Shown here piece after piece: positions 29,368 through 38,438 of a DNA stretch of 64,000 bases; position 1 is the first letter of the stretch; each line of letters opens with the position of its first letter. Source of the DNA: Nitrosomonadales bacterium (GTDB taxonomy: Bacteria; Pseudomonadota; Gammaproteobacteria; Burkholderiales; Gallionellaceae); the NCBI GenBank assembly GCA_016218415.1, contig JACRED010000034.1, positions 123,857 to 187,856 of the forward strand. Reading direction: 5' to 3'. The notes beneath the pieces were generated by a model, which saw only the letters and a list, made by a program, of their open reading frames with translations, was not told the DNA's origin and made no database searches. Position numbers and translations under genes: made by a program.

Positions 29368-30664
29368 TGTTGCCGCCCGTGGTGTTGTCCAGTGTGTTGA
29401 ACTTGCGCCCCTTGAAGGCAACCTTGCGCGAAATATGCGCATCGAAATCGCTGCCCTTGGCATGGTGAAATTGTTTGGCACTGTGCAGAAATTCGCCCAG
29501 ACCTTCGCCAAAATCCTCGATACCTCGACTCGCCATAAACGAAGTCAGCCCACCCAAGCCGTTGACGAACAGCCACTCATCACGCGGCAGCCGTTGTGCA
29601 CAGAAACGCTTCAGGCGCGGCTGATCGAATGGCAGCTTGTACACTTCGGAAATGGCTTGCCACACAGGATGCGTAAGCCAGCGGGTGCGTGTCGTATCGT
29701 TTGGATTGGGAATCGCCAGGCGCAGCCAATCTTCCGTAAGATAACGCCACAACTCGCCTTGAAGTCTGAGCAGATCGGGAACGGTGTTGATCCCTAACTG
29801 CTTTAACACTTCGCGGCGGAGCTGGAATTCCTGCCGCCAGACCTTATCGCCAGCCTTCCAGCCGCGTGGCTGCCATAACTCGTGCAAATAAATCTTGCGA
29901 GACTTGAATTCGATTTCCACCGTTTTTTCATACAAGCGTGAAGACAAATCGCCGCCGATACCCACTACCCATCCGGTGAATGGTTGCGGAATACGGCGGT
30001 CGTAGTATTTCGCCAACAGGTTGGCGCGGGTCACCCAGCACTCTTGATCCAATTTATCAAAATCAACCGCGCAGATGAAATCCAGAAACACATCTACACG
30101 GCTAATTTTGGGAGAGTCATGGACATCGCCAAACTGCGCGATGATGCTGTACAGATTGGCTGTGGCAGCCTCCACGCCTACAGCGGCGAGGTAACTACTG
30201 GAAATTTGAACGCTTGCCAAAGGCAAAGACTTGGCGCGGTTGCGGCTGAATTTGATGAAAAAGCAGTTGTCGGCGAGGATAAAAGGAAAGCGTGGTGCGC
30301 CGTTGCCCAATACCTCGAAAAGATGCTCGCCAATTTTTAATTGAGCTTGAGCTTCTTCCTTCTCACTTTCAGACTGTCCCAGGAGTTTCAGGTGTTCCAA
30401 TTCCTCTTCCATTTTTTCGGACAGATCACCGGGGAAGGACAAATACAGGCTATCAACACCCCACAACAAGGGGGTTATATTTTTCTCAATGCTGTTTGAG
30501 GGTCCTCTGTTAGATGGCTGCGGACCCTGTGCGTCCTCGCCGTTCGTTCGTCCGTCCGCCTCGCGCTGCGCGCGAGTACGGGCGGGCGGCCTCATGGCTG
30601 CGGATTTAGTGGATTTATCGCCAGATAAGCTGGATGAATTATTTGGATCAGGTTGATGAGACAT
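29360..30664 (-). CDS. Replication initiator-like protein (Rep_trans family) of element 1
   Basis: A 434-aa protein whose central part (WGVDSLYLSFPGDL ... NCFFIKFSRNRAKSLPLASVQISSSYLAAVGVEAA ... ISRVDVFLDFIC) resembles rolling-circle initiators of the Rep_trans/RstA type. AGGAG precedes the ATG. The initiator implies a replicating circular form after excision. The element 2 homologue is clearly similar along its whole length. Confidence 0.72.
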   Translation of the reverse strand: MSHQPDPNNSSSLSGDKSTKSAAMRPPARTRAQREADGRTNGEDAQGPQPSNRGPSNSIEKNITPLLWGVDSLYLSFPGDLSEKMEEELEHLKLLGQSESEKEEAQAQLKIGEHLFEVLGNGAPRFPFILADNCFFIKFSRNRAKSLPLASVQISSSYLAAVGVEAATANLYSIIAQFGDVHDSPKISRVDVFLDFICAVDFDKLDQECWVTRANLLAKYYDRRIPQPFTGWVVGIGGDLSSRLYEKTVEIEFKSRKIYLHELWQPRGWKAGDKVWRQEFQLRREVLKQLGINTVPDLLRLQGELWRYLTEDWLRLAIPNPNDTTRTRWLTHPVWQAISEVYKLPFDQPRLKRFCAQRLPRDEWLFVNGLGGLTSFMASRGIEDFGEGLGEFLHSAKQFHHAKGSDFDAHISRKVAFKGRKFNTLDNTTGGNNG

Positions 30665-30764
30665 TTAAAAACTCCTAACCATCGGCGGAAATGCGATTGC
30701 TTTCCGCAACGGTTAAGGAATTTATGCTTCAAAGGACTGAATCTGAATGCACCCAAAAAAGATT

Positions 30765-31658
30765 TCACTGCATTGACAAATTAACTTTCTTCCATACGCG
30801 ATATTCGCCTAGGCGCTTCGTAAGGTAGTTCACGTCTTCGATCCTGTTTTGATAGAGGTCTAGTCCGGCGTTTTCGCAAAGATCAAGTATTTCTTCGTGT
30901 TTAAGCTCATCAAGCCAACCAATGGATTCCAGAGTGCCGAGTAGCATGTAAAGACCTGGGTATCGGATTGCGCCACGTAATGTCGGATTAGATTCACGGT
31001 AAGCAAGCTTCGATAGGAATTCCGCTTCACCATCATTTTGTGCTCTAGCTTTTCGATCACGAAAGTAGGGATGGTGAAGTAACAACATGCGGTCTATCTG
31101 GACTGCCTTCAAAAAGGCATCATCATCACCCGCTAGGGCACGCGGGATGAGAGCGGTCATCTTTGTGCCATGCACCATCAAGGAGAGCGTGTTAAAGAAG
31201 CTACTAAAGAAAAAACACCAAAAATATACACCTCGTTTTTGTGTCTCCTCACGCTCTTCTTTCGGTAGCTTTGCAAGTTCATCCCGTGCCGCTTGCCATT
31301 CAGCCAGGCTTTGAGGGATGTCGAAGGAGTCCAATGCTTCAGCAATCTCGTTCAGTGTCTCAACACTAGCAAGACCATCCACAATTTCCTGTTGCTCCTC
31401 TAAGGATAAGGCCTCAACTTCTTTTGCAAAATCATGCATTCCCTCCTTACCAAAGCAGGCAAGAAGCATTGCGCGTCCAATCTTTAATTCGTCATCGTAA
31501 ATGAGAACATATGCGCCGAGGGTATTTTGAATTTGTGCAACTTCGGGAGTAAAGGAGATGCGCCCACCACCCTTTTGTAGGTCTCTCAATAATTCCACAT
31601 ATTGAGGAGATAGCCGTTGGACGACTTTAAGGGAGGAGGATTTTTCAGGCCTTAGCAT
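30765..31658 (-). CDS. MVHGxK-family protein of element 1 (function unknown)
   Basis: About 297 aa. It is paralogous to the gene at 41389-42291: both have an N-terminal KGGG or KNGG turn, a phenylalanine-rich hydrophobic segment followed by LMVHGTK (MMVHGQK in the paralogue), and a C-terminal NRIEDVxYLxKRLxEYR. I recognise no known domain. The start is set at 31658 because it then matches the paralogue in length; the frame is open to an ATG at 31727. It lies between rep and the cargo in both elements, so it belongs to the element core. Confidence 0.7.
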   Translation of the reverse strand: MLRPEKSSSLKVVQRLSPQYVELLRDLQKGGGRISFTPEVAQIQNTLGAYVLIYDDELKIGRAMLLACFGKEGMHDFAKEVEALSLEEQQEIVDGLASVETLNEIAEALDSFDIPQSLAEWQAARDELAKLPKEEREETQKRGVYFWCFFFSSFFNTLSLMVHGTKMTALIPRALAGDDDAFLKAVQIDRMLLLHHPYFRDRKARAQNDGEAEFLSKLAYRESNPTLRGAIRYPGLYMLLGTLESIGWLDELKHEEILDLCENAGLDLYQNRIEDVNYLTKRLGEYRVWKKVNLSMQ

Positions 31659-31737
31659 AGAAATTGGACATTTATGCCAGGTCAGCCATTTCCCGTACAG
31701 GCTTTGGCATTGAAGCACCCAGAACATTCAAGGCGAT

Positions 31738-34011
31738 TCATTTCCAAAGTGGTGGAAAACCTAACGAAACTGAAATATTCTTATCTCCAACAATCATTAA
31801 TAAATGCGGAGATGGATTTGCAGCATAGGCGGCAGTATCGCTAATAAATTGGGTGATATCAGTGGTAGATGCCTGTGAGCTGCTATCGGGGTGACTATGC
31901 CAGGTCCCAAGCAATTGCAGTCGCCCTGCACATGTATGACGAATTTGCATTTCTTCTTCAGAATTTCCAGCTGGAGGAAGCTTAATACTTACAGGCGTTT
32001 TTTCAATGGCAACGGGCTCGCATGCCCAAATCACATATATGGCTTTTAAAGATAGGTCGAAAGAACCATACAAATATCCACCTGCTTCGTTAGGCTTGGA
32101 TCGATCTCGGCACAGAGCTAAGTTCTCAACTACTGACTTTCGAACTCGCACCTGCCATGGCAATACATTGAACAAAACAAAACTGGGTTCATCAATCCAA
32201 ATCCAGTCTTGCAAATGGCCTTCAGCATTAGCTAAAGCCACACCCATACCAGATGGGTATTCGCCACCCCGAACGATTTTTGATACGGAAGCCATAAAGT
32301 TTGCAGCATGAACGGACACACGACTGTCCGACATCAACATAGAAGCGGATGCGCAGCCTATACCCGTGTCAATTTTTTGATCGTCTACTCGGTTGAGCCA
32401 CAAGGATATCTCTGGTATCTCCACGCATAAATATTGCACCAATGCTTTGAGATCATCAATGCGAGGGTTGCGTCGACGCCCCTCGTATAACAGCAGCCCA
32501 ATTTGACCGTTGTCGGCAATTTCAAGCTTAATTGTTCGCATGACATTATCTGGCTGGCACAAGCGACGCATTACAGATATATCAGCCGAGCAGTCGATTA
32601 ATGCTCCCTGTTTTTTGCCAGTGATCTGATCTTTGAATAGGCCAGCAGGTACAGAAGCTATGTTCACATCGCATGCGGTAATGTCTAGGACTTTATTTAT
32701 ACCCAATAAAAATGTGCGCAGCTCTTTTGCTTTGTTGAAGTAAAGGGCTTCGCTTGTCAGTGCGTGACGTGAAAGATTGTGCGGCGCAAATCTGTCATGG
32801 TCAGCGATTGTAAGTGTGGCGATACCTTCCCGAACCAAATGCTCTGCGACCTTCGATCCAAGTGCGCCAGCACCAAGTAAGACAACATTATTTGGTAATG
32901 CGTTGAAGCCAGACAATTTGTTGAGATTATCAGCGTTGGCCTCAGCAAGAAGTGAAAGTTGGAAAATTGAACCAATCTCACGCTTAGTCCCATTGGCTTC
33001 AATAAAAACAAGGAATCCAGATAACTCAAGTTTTCTAGCTTCACCATTTGCGAGGCCAGGGATTGTCTGTATCAGTTGTTTAGGTCTCCATTCACCGATT
33101 AGGATTACATAATATTGTCCTTGAGCAGGGGCATCAGGTTTGCATATTACATAAATGAAATTTCTTACCTCGTCCTCACAACCAGATACTGCGGCGAACT
33201 CAAATAAGTCAGATACATTGGATATTGACTTGTTGTAGCGTTGAGCACTTGCTTTCGAGCGCTTGCCCCAAGCCATAAACCAAAAACTATTAATCGCACG
33301 ACGCCTTTCTACGGTAACTGCATCGTCAAGTTCCGTCATCCAAATTTTCTCTAATGCTTTTTTTCGTGAAACCAGCTGCGAGTGAAGAACTTGGTTGCCA
33401 TCAATGTCTTTATCAAGAAATAACAAGGAATTTCCAAGGGCATGACCTGGAAGATCTTTTGTCGAATTAAAAGCGGCGTTCTGGAACCATGCTATATCCA
33501 AAGTTGCACTACAACTTCCTGAGCGGGGAATAGGCTCCCATCCATCGTGATCCAATTGACCTGCCGCAGCGTCTCTTAGCCACATAGACAATCGCTGCAA
33601 TAAGGCAGGTATCCCGCCTCGTTGATATATAGATGACAATCCCTCACGTGCCATGCACAACCATGATGGTTCAGAGTCAGGCACTTGGTTGAGGTGTGGC
33701 AGATTGCGCGGAAAATCCATTCGGTCTGAGCGAACTTGAGGTGGCGTTGCTATGTCGGTCTCATCCAGAAACCAAAATGCAATTGATTCCGGTAGCTCAA
33801 TCCGTTCCTCGACAACCTTGGCAGGTTGATCCCAAAAGAAATTGAATGCAAAAACATAACGGCGGAAGGAACAATCCGTTTGATATGTTTTGACTGAACC
33901 CTTTGGAATATAAGAGCTACTCAGAAGATATGAAAGGACAACCCTCAAGGCAAGGGGTAAATCCCCATCCTTAATCTCAACAACGTTGGGTTGTGATGCA
34001 ATCCAGGACAC
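31738..34011 (-). CDS. E2-E1-JAB triple-domain protein (ubiquitin-like conjugation/deconjugation)
   Basis: A 757-aa fusion. The N-terminal E2-like domain has LPHL...SEPSWLCMA with candidate catalytic C119. The E1/ThiF adenylation domain has G380-x-G382-x-x-G385 and D404-x-D406 before HNLSRH, with C553 (GIGCAS) a possible thioester cysteine. The C-terminal JAB/JAMM peptidase is complete: E642, H705-x-H707, S715, D718. Family knowledge: E2-E1 and JAB occur as Cap2 and Cap3 in type II CBASS and as separate Bil proteins. Here all three are one chain beside an MBL gene, with no CD-NTase and no recognised ubiquitin-like protein nearby. It starts 3 bases after the MBL gene stop. An antiviral role is inferred. 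Confidence 0.85.
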   Translation of the reverse strand: MSWIASQPNVVEIKDGDLPLALRVVLSYLLSSSYIPKGSVKTYQTDCSFRRYVFAFNFFWDQPAKVVEERIELPESIAFWFLDETDIATPPQVRSDRMDFPRNLPHLNQVPDSEPSWLCMAREGLSSIYQRGGIPALLQRLSMWLRDAAAGQLDHDGWEPIPRSGSCSATLDIAWFQNAAFNSTKDLPGHALGNSLLFLDKDIDGNQVLHSQLVSRKKALEKIWMTELDDAVTVERRRAINSFWFMAWGKRSKASAQRYNKSISNVSDLFEFAAVSGCEDEVRNFIYVICKPDAPAQGQYYVILIGEWRPKQLIQTIPGLANGEARKLELSGFLVFIEANGTKREIGSIFQLSLLAEANADNLNKLSGFNALPNNVVLLGAGALGSKVAEHLVREGIATLTIADHDRFAPHNLSRHALTSEALYFNKAKELRTFLLGINKVLDITACDVNIASVPAGLFKDQITGKKQGALIDCSADISVMRRLCQPDNVMRTIKLEIADNGQIGLLLYEGRRRNPRIDDLKALVQYLCVEIPEISLWLNRVDDQKIDTGIGCASASMLMSDSRVSVHAANFMASVSKIVRGGEYPSGMGVALANAEGHLQDWIWIDEPSFVLFNVLPWQVRVRKSVVENLALCRDRSKPNEAGGYLYGSFDLSLKAIYVIWACEPVAIEKTPVSIKLPPAGNSEEEMQIRHTCAGRLQLLGTWHSHPDSSSQASTTDITQFISDTAAYAANPSPHLLMIVGDKNISVSLGFPPLWK

Positions 34012-34014
34012 TGA

Positions 34015-35130
34015 TTACCCGTAAGTCGGGGCAATCGAAGCGCCTGCACCAAGCAGACCTTTGCTTGTATTTTCTGTGCCAGCCACCTTTAGGGATGGTC
34101 CTGATTTAGTTAAGTCAAACACAACCGGCTTTGGCTTCCCATCTTTATGGGTATCTGGATTCAAAAACCTAGACTCGTGATTTGTCGCTTTTTTACTTTT
34201 TAAAATGCCAAGATATTTTTGTTTTGCTTCCCAGCTAGGCGGATTGTCATCGTTACGCTTAATCTCTTTGGAGCTCGCCACGACGAACCCATCCCCCTCA
34301 ACTTCACCAAGCGCACTCAATGCATCTTCAGAATAATCATACTTATCTTGATCATTTTTCCTAGCCATGGCGCCACGAGAGCAATGGTGTGGTGCAAGCA
34401 AAATATGCCAACTTAGCTTGTCAGTATTTTTCTTGTGGCTTTTCCAAATGCGATCCCAAATTTCAACTGTCGCATCACCTCCAAGCAAGAGGTGGTTCTC
34501 ACCACCATCAACTTTAATTGACCAGCGAATCGTCAAGCTAGTATCGTTGGTTGATGGCTGGCTTTCATCAGATTCCGATTCTGGCACTTTACTTTCTTTG
34601 TTCGTGGGTGCGAGTAGGGCAGCCTCAATATTGGGTGAAAATGTTTGGATTGCTACGGTTGCATCTTTTGCTTCCAAAACGAGAATTCTATTCCCATCAA
34701 TCTCCTTGTTTGATTGTAGTTTCCGGCGGCGTTGAATTTCTTTAAACACTGGTTTAGATGCATCAGTCTCAGTCCCATCATTTGGATTTGCGGAATAGGG
34801 GCTAATCCAAATCTCATCAATAAGTATTAATTTGTCATCCTCTTTTGGGCGGTCAGCATATTTTGCAGGGTCTCCAGAATAGAAGAGCTTTTCAAAACCA
34901 CCAAGATGATCCCGGTCAGGATGAGTCAATACAAAGAGGGATAAGTGATAATTCCTTTTGCTCTGAAAGCATGCGTCCTGTAGGTCTGAAGCAAAATCGT
35001 ATTCTGGCTCATCATCATCTTCTGCATCGCTTCGATAATGAACGTCGGTAAGGATAGTCTTGCCATCAGTCTCTATAAGAGTCGTATCACCATTCCCTAC
35101 CGGAAAAAAACTAACGCGATTGACAGACAT
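34015..35130 (-). CDS. ComEC-type metallo-beta-lactamase-fold hydrolase
   Basis: A 371-aa protein. The N-terminus VGNGDTTLIETDGKTILTDV and the metal motif THPDRDHLGG (H70, D72, D74, H75) are typical of the MBL domain of ComEC-like proteins; later LLLGGDAT and APHHCSRG supply further ligands. It is probably a phosphodiesterase or nuclease; there is no signal peptide. It forms a two-gene unit with the E2-E1-JAB gene (3-base gap), so it is the likely effector or partner of that system. Confidence 0.82.
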   Translation of the reverse strand: MSVNRVSFFPVGNGDTTLIETDGKTILTDVHYRSDAEDDDEPEYDFASDLQDACFQSKRNYHLSLFVLTHPDRDHLGGFEKLFYSGDPAKYADRPKEDDKLILIDEIWISPYSANPNDGTETDASKPVFKEIQRRRKLQSNKEIDGNRILVLEAKDATVAIQTFSPNIEAALLAPTNKESKVPESESDESQPSTNDTSLTIRWSIKVDGGENHLLLGGDATVEIWDRIWKSHKKNTDKLSWHILLAPHHCSRGAMARKNDQDKYDYSEDALSALGEVEGDGFVVASSKEIKRNDDNPPSWEAKQKYLGILKSKKATNHESRFLNPDTHKDGKPKPVVFDLTKSGPSLKVAGTENTSKGLLGAGASIAPTYG

Positions 35131-35283
35131 ATACTTCCCTTCAGCATTCCGTTAAAAATCAAATTACCCTGGCCTTTTTAGGCCATTATTGTTTCTTTGG
35201 GGAAGTTGCTGAGTACCCCTGAAGAGACATATCTATATCGAATCACTAGCAGGTGAAGCTTAGTTATTTCACTTTAATCAGGC

Positions 35284-35772
35284 TCACCTTTTGTGGATCT
35301 CTGCACGTTTAGCGATGTATTGAGTTTGTTTGCGATAAGAGAATAAGAAAAGCAATAGCAACAATAAGATTGAAACGTATGGCCCCATGATAGAAATCGT
35401 TGAATTGTGATCTGAAAGATAATCATATCCAGCAATGATAGCCACCATGCAAAAAAGGGAACAGAACGTTCTATACATGTTATTTGATTCAGATAACATT
35501 TCAATTTTTGGGTCGTTCTTTGAGGCAGCAACGAAGTCATCGTAACTTGCAAACTTGAGAAAACCCAACCTCTTCAGTAATGGTTCAATTAGGAGTGAGC
35601 CTACACGGCTGACAATTAATCCAAAAAAATAATAAACAAATACACCTGTCACGATGTCACTTTGGAGCAACTGATACGAAGTTATCTTGGTCACGAAAAC
35701 AGCGAACAGAACACCCGGCAACAAATAATTGAATATGTTGTAGGAGGTGAGCTTGTCTAATAGATCCTTCAT
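35284..35772 (-). CDS. Small membrane protein upstream of the MBL/E2-E1-JAB unit
   Basis: A 162-aa protein with four predicted membrane helices (FNYLLPGVLFAVFVTKI, GVFVYYFFGLIVSRVGSLL, TFCSLFCMVAIIAGY, PYVSILLLLLLFLFSY) and a basic tail. I recognise no family. It has the same orientation as the MBL gene, 153 bases upstream, so it could be a membrane effector of the same module or an independent cargo gene. Confidence 0.6.
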   Translation of the reverse strand: MKDLLDKLTSYNIFNYLLPGVLFAVFVTKITSYQLLQSDIVTGVFVYYFFGLIVSRVGSLLIEPLLKRLGFLKFASYDDFVAASKNDPKIEMLSESNNMYRTFCSLFCMVAIIAGYDYLSDHNSTISIMGPYVSILLLLLLFLFSYRKQTQYIAKRAEIHKR

Positions 35773-35984
35773 CGGTCAACCTCGCAGAGAAAAATAATCA
35801 GATAGATTCGCCATAGGTTCACAAAATTACTACGATGCCAGTCTAATTACTACATCTAGTATGTTTTCTCGCTAAAAGTACTAATTGTAGTGGTAGCAAT
35901 AAATATATCAAGCGATTTTTAGCGCTCGCACAGAGGGAGTGCTAAATTAGTAAATTTTTTAGATGATGTTGAGCGGTTCTTACC

Positions 35985-36013
35985 GTCACAGACTTGCGAT
36001 GCAAGACTGTGGC
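35985..36013 (+). repeat. Structured repeat R1 (stem-loop B)
   Basis: CACAG-A-CTTGC, GAT loop, GCAAG-A-CTGTG: two 5-bp helices separated by an A-A mismatch. It stands 23 bases before the higB promoter. A different imperfect palindrome (TTAGCGCTC...GAGTGCTAA, about 35919-35945) occupies the place of stem-loop A. Confidence 0.8.
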
Positions 36014-36035
36014 AGATTCGGCGTTGTGACTGCCC

Positions 36036-36065
36036 TTGACATTGCATACGCAACTTGCGTATGAT
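36036..36065 (+). promoter_or_regulatory. higBA promoter with embedded palindromic operator
   Basis: TTGACA at 36036-36041, an 18-bp spacer and TATGAT at 36060-36065. A perfect 9-1-9 inverted repeat (CATACGCAA-C-TTGCGTATG, 36045-36063) fills the spacer and -10, the expected place for autorepression by the HigA-type antitoxin. The predicted start coincides with the toxin ATG. Confidence 0.8.
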
Positions 36066-36071
36066 TGGTCC

Positions 36072-36416
36072 ATGAAAGCCACCTTCATTGAATTACCTCC
36101 ATTTGAGCGGCATCGGCAGAGTTATCTGAACGACGAGAGTTTTCGTGAGTTCCAGAAGATGTTGATGAAGAACCCGGAAGCTGGCGACGTGATCGAAGGC
36201 ACGGGAGGATTGCGCAAGGTTCGCTTTGCCGATGAAAAACGAGGTAAAGGAAAACGTGGCGGACTCCGCGTGACTTACTACTGGTGGCTGTCCGGCAAAC
36301 AATTCTGGCTGTACACCGTGTACAACAAAGACGAGATGGATGATCTAACCGCTGCACAACGCAAAACCCTGAAGGAACTGCTCAAGCAGGAATTGGACGC
36401 AAGGAGAATCAAATGA
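36072..36416 (+). CDS. HigB-type (RelE superfamily) toxin
   Basis: A 114-aa protein of the type II HigB2/RelE-like family: SFREFQKMLMKNPEAGDVIEGTGGLRKVRFADEKRGKGKRGGLRVTYYW is the family core, with conserved basic residues and a C-terminal aromatic LYTVYNKDEM. It precedes the antitoxin gene and overlaps it by 4 bases, as usual for Hig. No Shine-Dalgarno is visible and the promoter predicts a start at the ATG, so the message may be leaderless. An upstream frame to 36036 would include the promoter and is unlikely. Confidence 0.88.
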   Translation: MKATFIELPPFERHRQSYLNDESFREFQKMLMKNPEAGDVIEGTGGLRKVRFADEKRGKGKRGGLRVTYYWWLSGKQFWLYTVYNKDEMDDLTAAQRKTLKELLKQELDARRIK

Positions 36417-36724
36417 AACGCAACTTGTTTAATGAATTGAAAGAGGGATTCACCGCACTCGAATCTGCACGCGAGGGAAAGATCACCTTGCGCCAGCATG
36501 TGGTGGAAAAGAAACCAGCGCCGACCATCACCCCGGAAGAATTGCTCAGTCTGCGCGAGAAGCTGCACTTGTCGCGAACCGTATTCGCCAGATACCTGCG
36601 CACGAACGAACGCACACTAGAAAACTGGGAGCAAGGCCGAGCAAGTCCGAATGCCCAAGCTGCGATTTTGATTCGTATGGTTGAGCGTTACCCGGATACC
36701 GTCGAACGTCTGTCTGTTATTTGA
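36413..36724 (+). CDS. HigA-type XRE-family antitoxin
   Basis: A 103-aa protein with a C-terminal HTH_XRE domain (EELLSLREKLHLSRTVFARYLRTNERTLENWEQGRASPN, about residues 43-80). It overlaps the toxin stop (ATGA). It presumably binds the palindrome at 36045. Confidence 0.88.
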   Translation: MKRNLFNELKEGFTALESAREGKITLRQHVVEKKPAPTITPEELLSLREKLHLSRTVFARYLRTNERTLENWEQGRASPNAQAAILIRMVERYPDTVERLSVI

Positions 36725-36737
36725 CCACTGTTGATGA

Positions 36738-36797
36738 GCACAAAAGCGATGCTCTTGTGCAATGCGTAGTCACAGACTTGCGATGCAAGACTGTGGC
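36738..36797 (+). repeat. Structured repeat R2 (stem-loops A and B)
   Basis: Stem-loop A at 36738-36760: GCACAA-A-AGC, GAT, GCT-C-TTGTGC (A-C mismatch). Stem-loop B at 36771-36797: the same sequence as R1, followed by GACTTTT. It begins 13 bases after higA. Confidence 0.85.
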
Positions 36798-36820
36798 GAC
36801 TTTTCGGAGACTTGAAGTGA

Positions 36821-37474
36821 TCACAATGTAAGATTGTTGTCATCTACCTTAGCTTGAACAGCTTCTTCGACAACATTAAATACATTGAACCCATAGATTT
36901 TCCCGTAGGCATTTAAAATATTGGTGAATCTTCGCGAAACGATATCGCGCAGTATCTGCGATGATTCAAGTGTTGCTAAAAAGGATGCAACATCACTTGC
37001 AATCATTAACAAGTCTGTGGTCTCTTCCGGATATCTCTTGCAAAACTCTATTATATGATGGACATTGTTATCATTAAGATGAAGGAAGATATCATTAAGC
37101 ATTTGGTGGTTACCAAATGTATATTCTTCATCAAGAGAGATGCAGCGTCTCAGTATCCTGTGAGCTTCCTGAACATTTATGTTAAGTGATGGTGGCGGAT
37201 TAGTCTGGAATATCATATCTAGTGATTCATGTTTCAACTCTATGAGTGCTTGCCTAAAATGTGTCACGAAATCTTCTGAAACGAGTGTAAGCGATTTTGC
37301 AACATATACACGCCAAGCTATGCTTTCAGCTACTTCATATGGTAAAAAACCGTCCTCTTTCTTTAAGTGCATAGCCAAATTTTGGATTTTGGATGCGGTT
37401 TGTGAGCCAACACTAGTCAAGGTTGCTAGAATTTTATATTCGAACTCGGCGATAGAAAGTGTTTTGGCTTTCAT
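36821..37474 (-). CDS. Helical protein of unknown function (partner of the hydrolase gene)
   Basis: A 217-aa, apparently all-helical protein without recognisable motifs (starts MKAKTLSIAEFEYKILATL). Its start is 17 bases after the hydrolase stop on the same strand, suggesting a two-gene cargo module bounded by repeats R2 and R3. Confidence 0.6.
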   Translation of the reverse strand: MKAKTLSIAEFEYKILATLTSVGSQTASKIQNLAMHLKKEDGFLPYEVAESIAWRVYVAKSLTLVSEDFVTHFRQALIELKHESLDMIFQTNPPPSLNINVQEAHRILRRCISLDEEYTFGNHQMLNDIFLHLNDNNVHHIIEFCKRYPEETTDLLMIASDVASFLATLESSQILRDIVSRRFTNILNAYGKIYGFNVFNVVEEAVQAKVDDNNLTL

Positions 37475-37491
37475 TTGACTGCCTTTCCAAA

Positions 37492-38325
37492 TTAGTGCAA
37501 AAAAGACACTGGATCAAGAAAATTCGACGTTGGCTTGCAGATATCCTGATGCCCTTTGTTGGGAACTACGTCTAAAGGGGGATCCTCGCAGAATGGCGGC
37601 GTTTGTACCACATCCTCGCTGGCACCGAATATGACTTTGTCTGCAATCAAGTGACGAAGTGATAATGACTTTTGTCTTCTTGTTAGCAGTGAGACATTTG
37701 TTCGCTTTTCGAGAGATTTCAGCGTAGCAGAGTTCTCTTTTATCTCAGAAAGTGTCTGTGCCTTCCACGAAATAAAATTGCTAAATACCGGACTCAGAGG
37801 CCCCAACAGATTCGCAATCGAACCAGGAAGTTTGCTAACGTCGGTTGCGCCATTGTGCGCCGGTGCGAAAAGCACCATCCGAACGTTGTCTAGCCATGGG
37901 TAATTTCTCTGTTCTGCCACCAAAAGAAGTTGCCTTGTAATTATTGCACCGAGAGAATGTGCAACAAATACAACTTTCTGATATTGATGCTCTTTTGATC
38001 GTTTAAAACGATCGAAGTCAACAGTTGAGTTAATGCAGCCAGAGGGATCTTGTATCAGATTATGACAACTCATTAATATCCGGTCGGCCGAGATGTTGGT
38101 TTGTTCCTTGACGCTGTTGTAACCAAGAAACACTAAGTCCATTTTCTCGTATGTAGGGTCATAAGGGGCAAGTGAATCAAACTCTCGCCAAGTTGACATC
38201 GCAGACCCCATAAAACCATGCACAAAAAAGATAACAGTGGTTGCCGGTTCTATCGACCACATTACGTAGCTTGGTTTAGGCGTGTTTAGCTTAACGACGT
38301 GCCGTAGAAGCAGATGACTATTCAT
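37492..38325 (-). CDS. Alpha/beta hydrolase (lipase/esterase-like)
   Basis: About 277 aa. It has the oxyanion-hole region IFFVHGFMGSAMSTW, a nucleophile elbow VAHSLGA with serine (A-x-S-x-G rather than G-x-S-x-G), a candidate Asp in VIFGASEDVV, and a catalytic His in KGHQDI. It resembles the PGAP1/DUF676-type serine esterases. The ATG at 38325 is preferred over an in-frame TTG at 38337. A phospholipase-type effector of a defence module is possible, but unproven. Confidence 0.75.
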   Translation of the reverse strand: MNSHLLLRHVVKLNTPKPSYVMWSIEPATTVIFFVHGFMGSAMSTWREFDSLAPYDPTYEKMDLVFLGYNSVKEQTNISADRILMSCHNLIQDPSGCINSTVDFDRFKRSKEHQYQKVVFVAHSLGAIITRQLLLVAEQRNYPWLDNVRMVLFAPAHNGATDVSKLPGSIANLLGPLSPVFSNFISWKAQTLSEIKENSATLKSLEKRTNVSLLTRRQKSLSLRHLIADKVIFGASEDVVQTPPFCEDPPLDVVPNKGHQDICKPTSNFLDPVSFLH

Positions 38326-38438
38326 AACAAGTCTCAATAGCGCAGGGTTAAAAACAATTGAATTATGTTATCAGTATTCCGTAAGCAGAAGTTTATATTT
38401 CAGTTAAACTGCTTTCTTAATATATAGATAGTAATGAT

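Noticed and set aside
31738..35130. E2-E1-JAB locus as a standard type II CBASS
   Set aside because: No CD-NTase or typical CBASS effector is encoded nearby, and the E1/E2 and JAB parts are fused in one chain next to an MBL gene.
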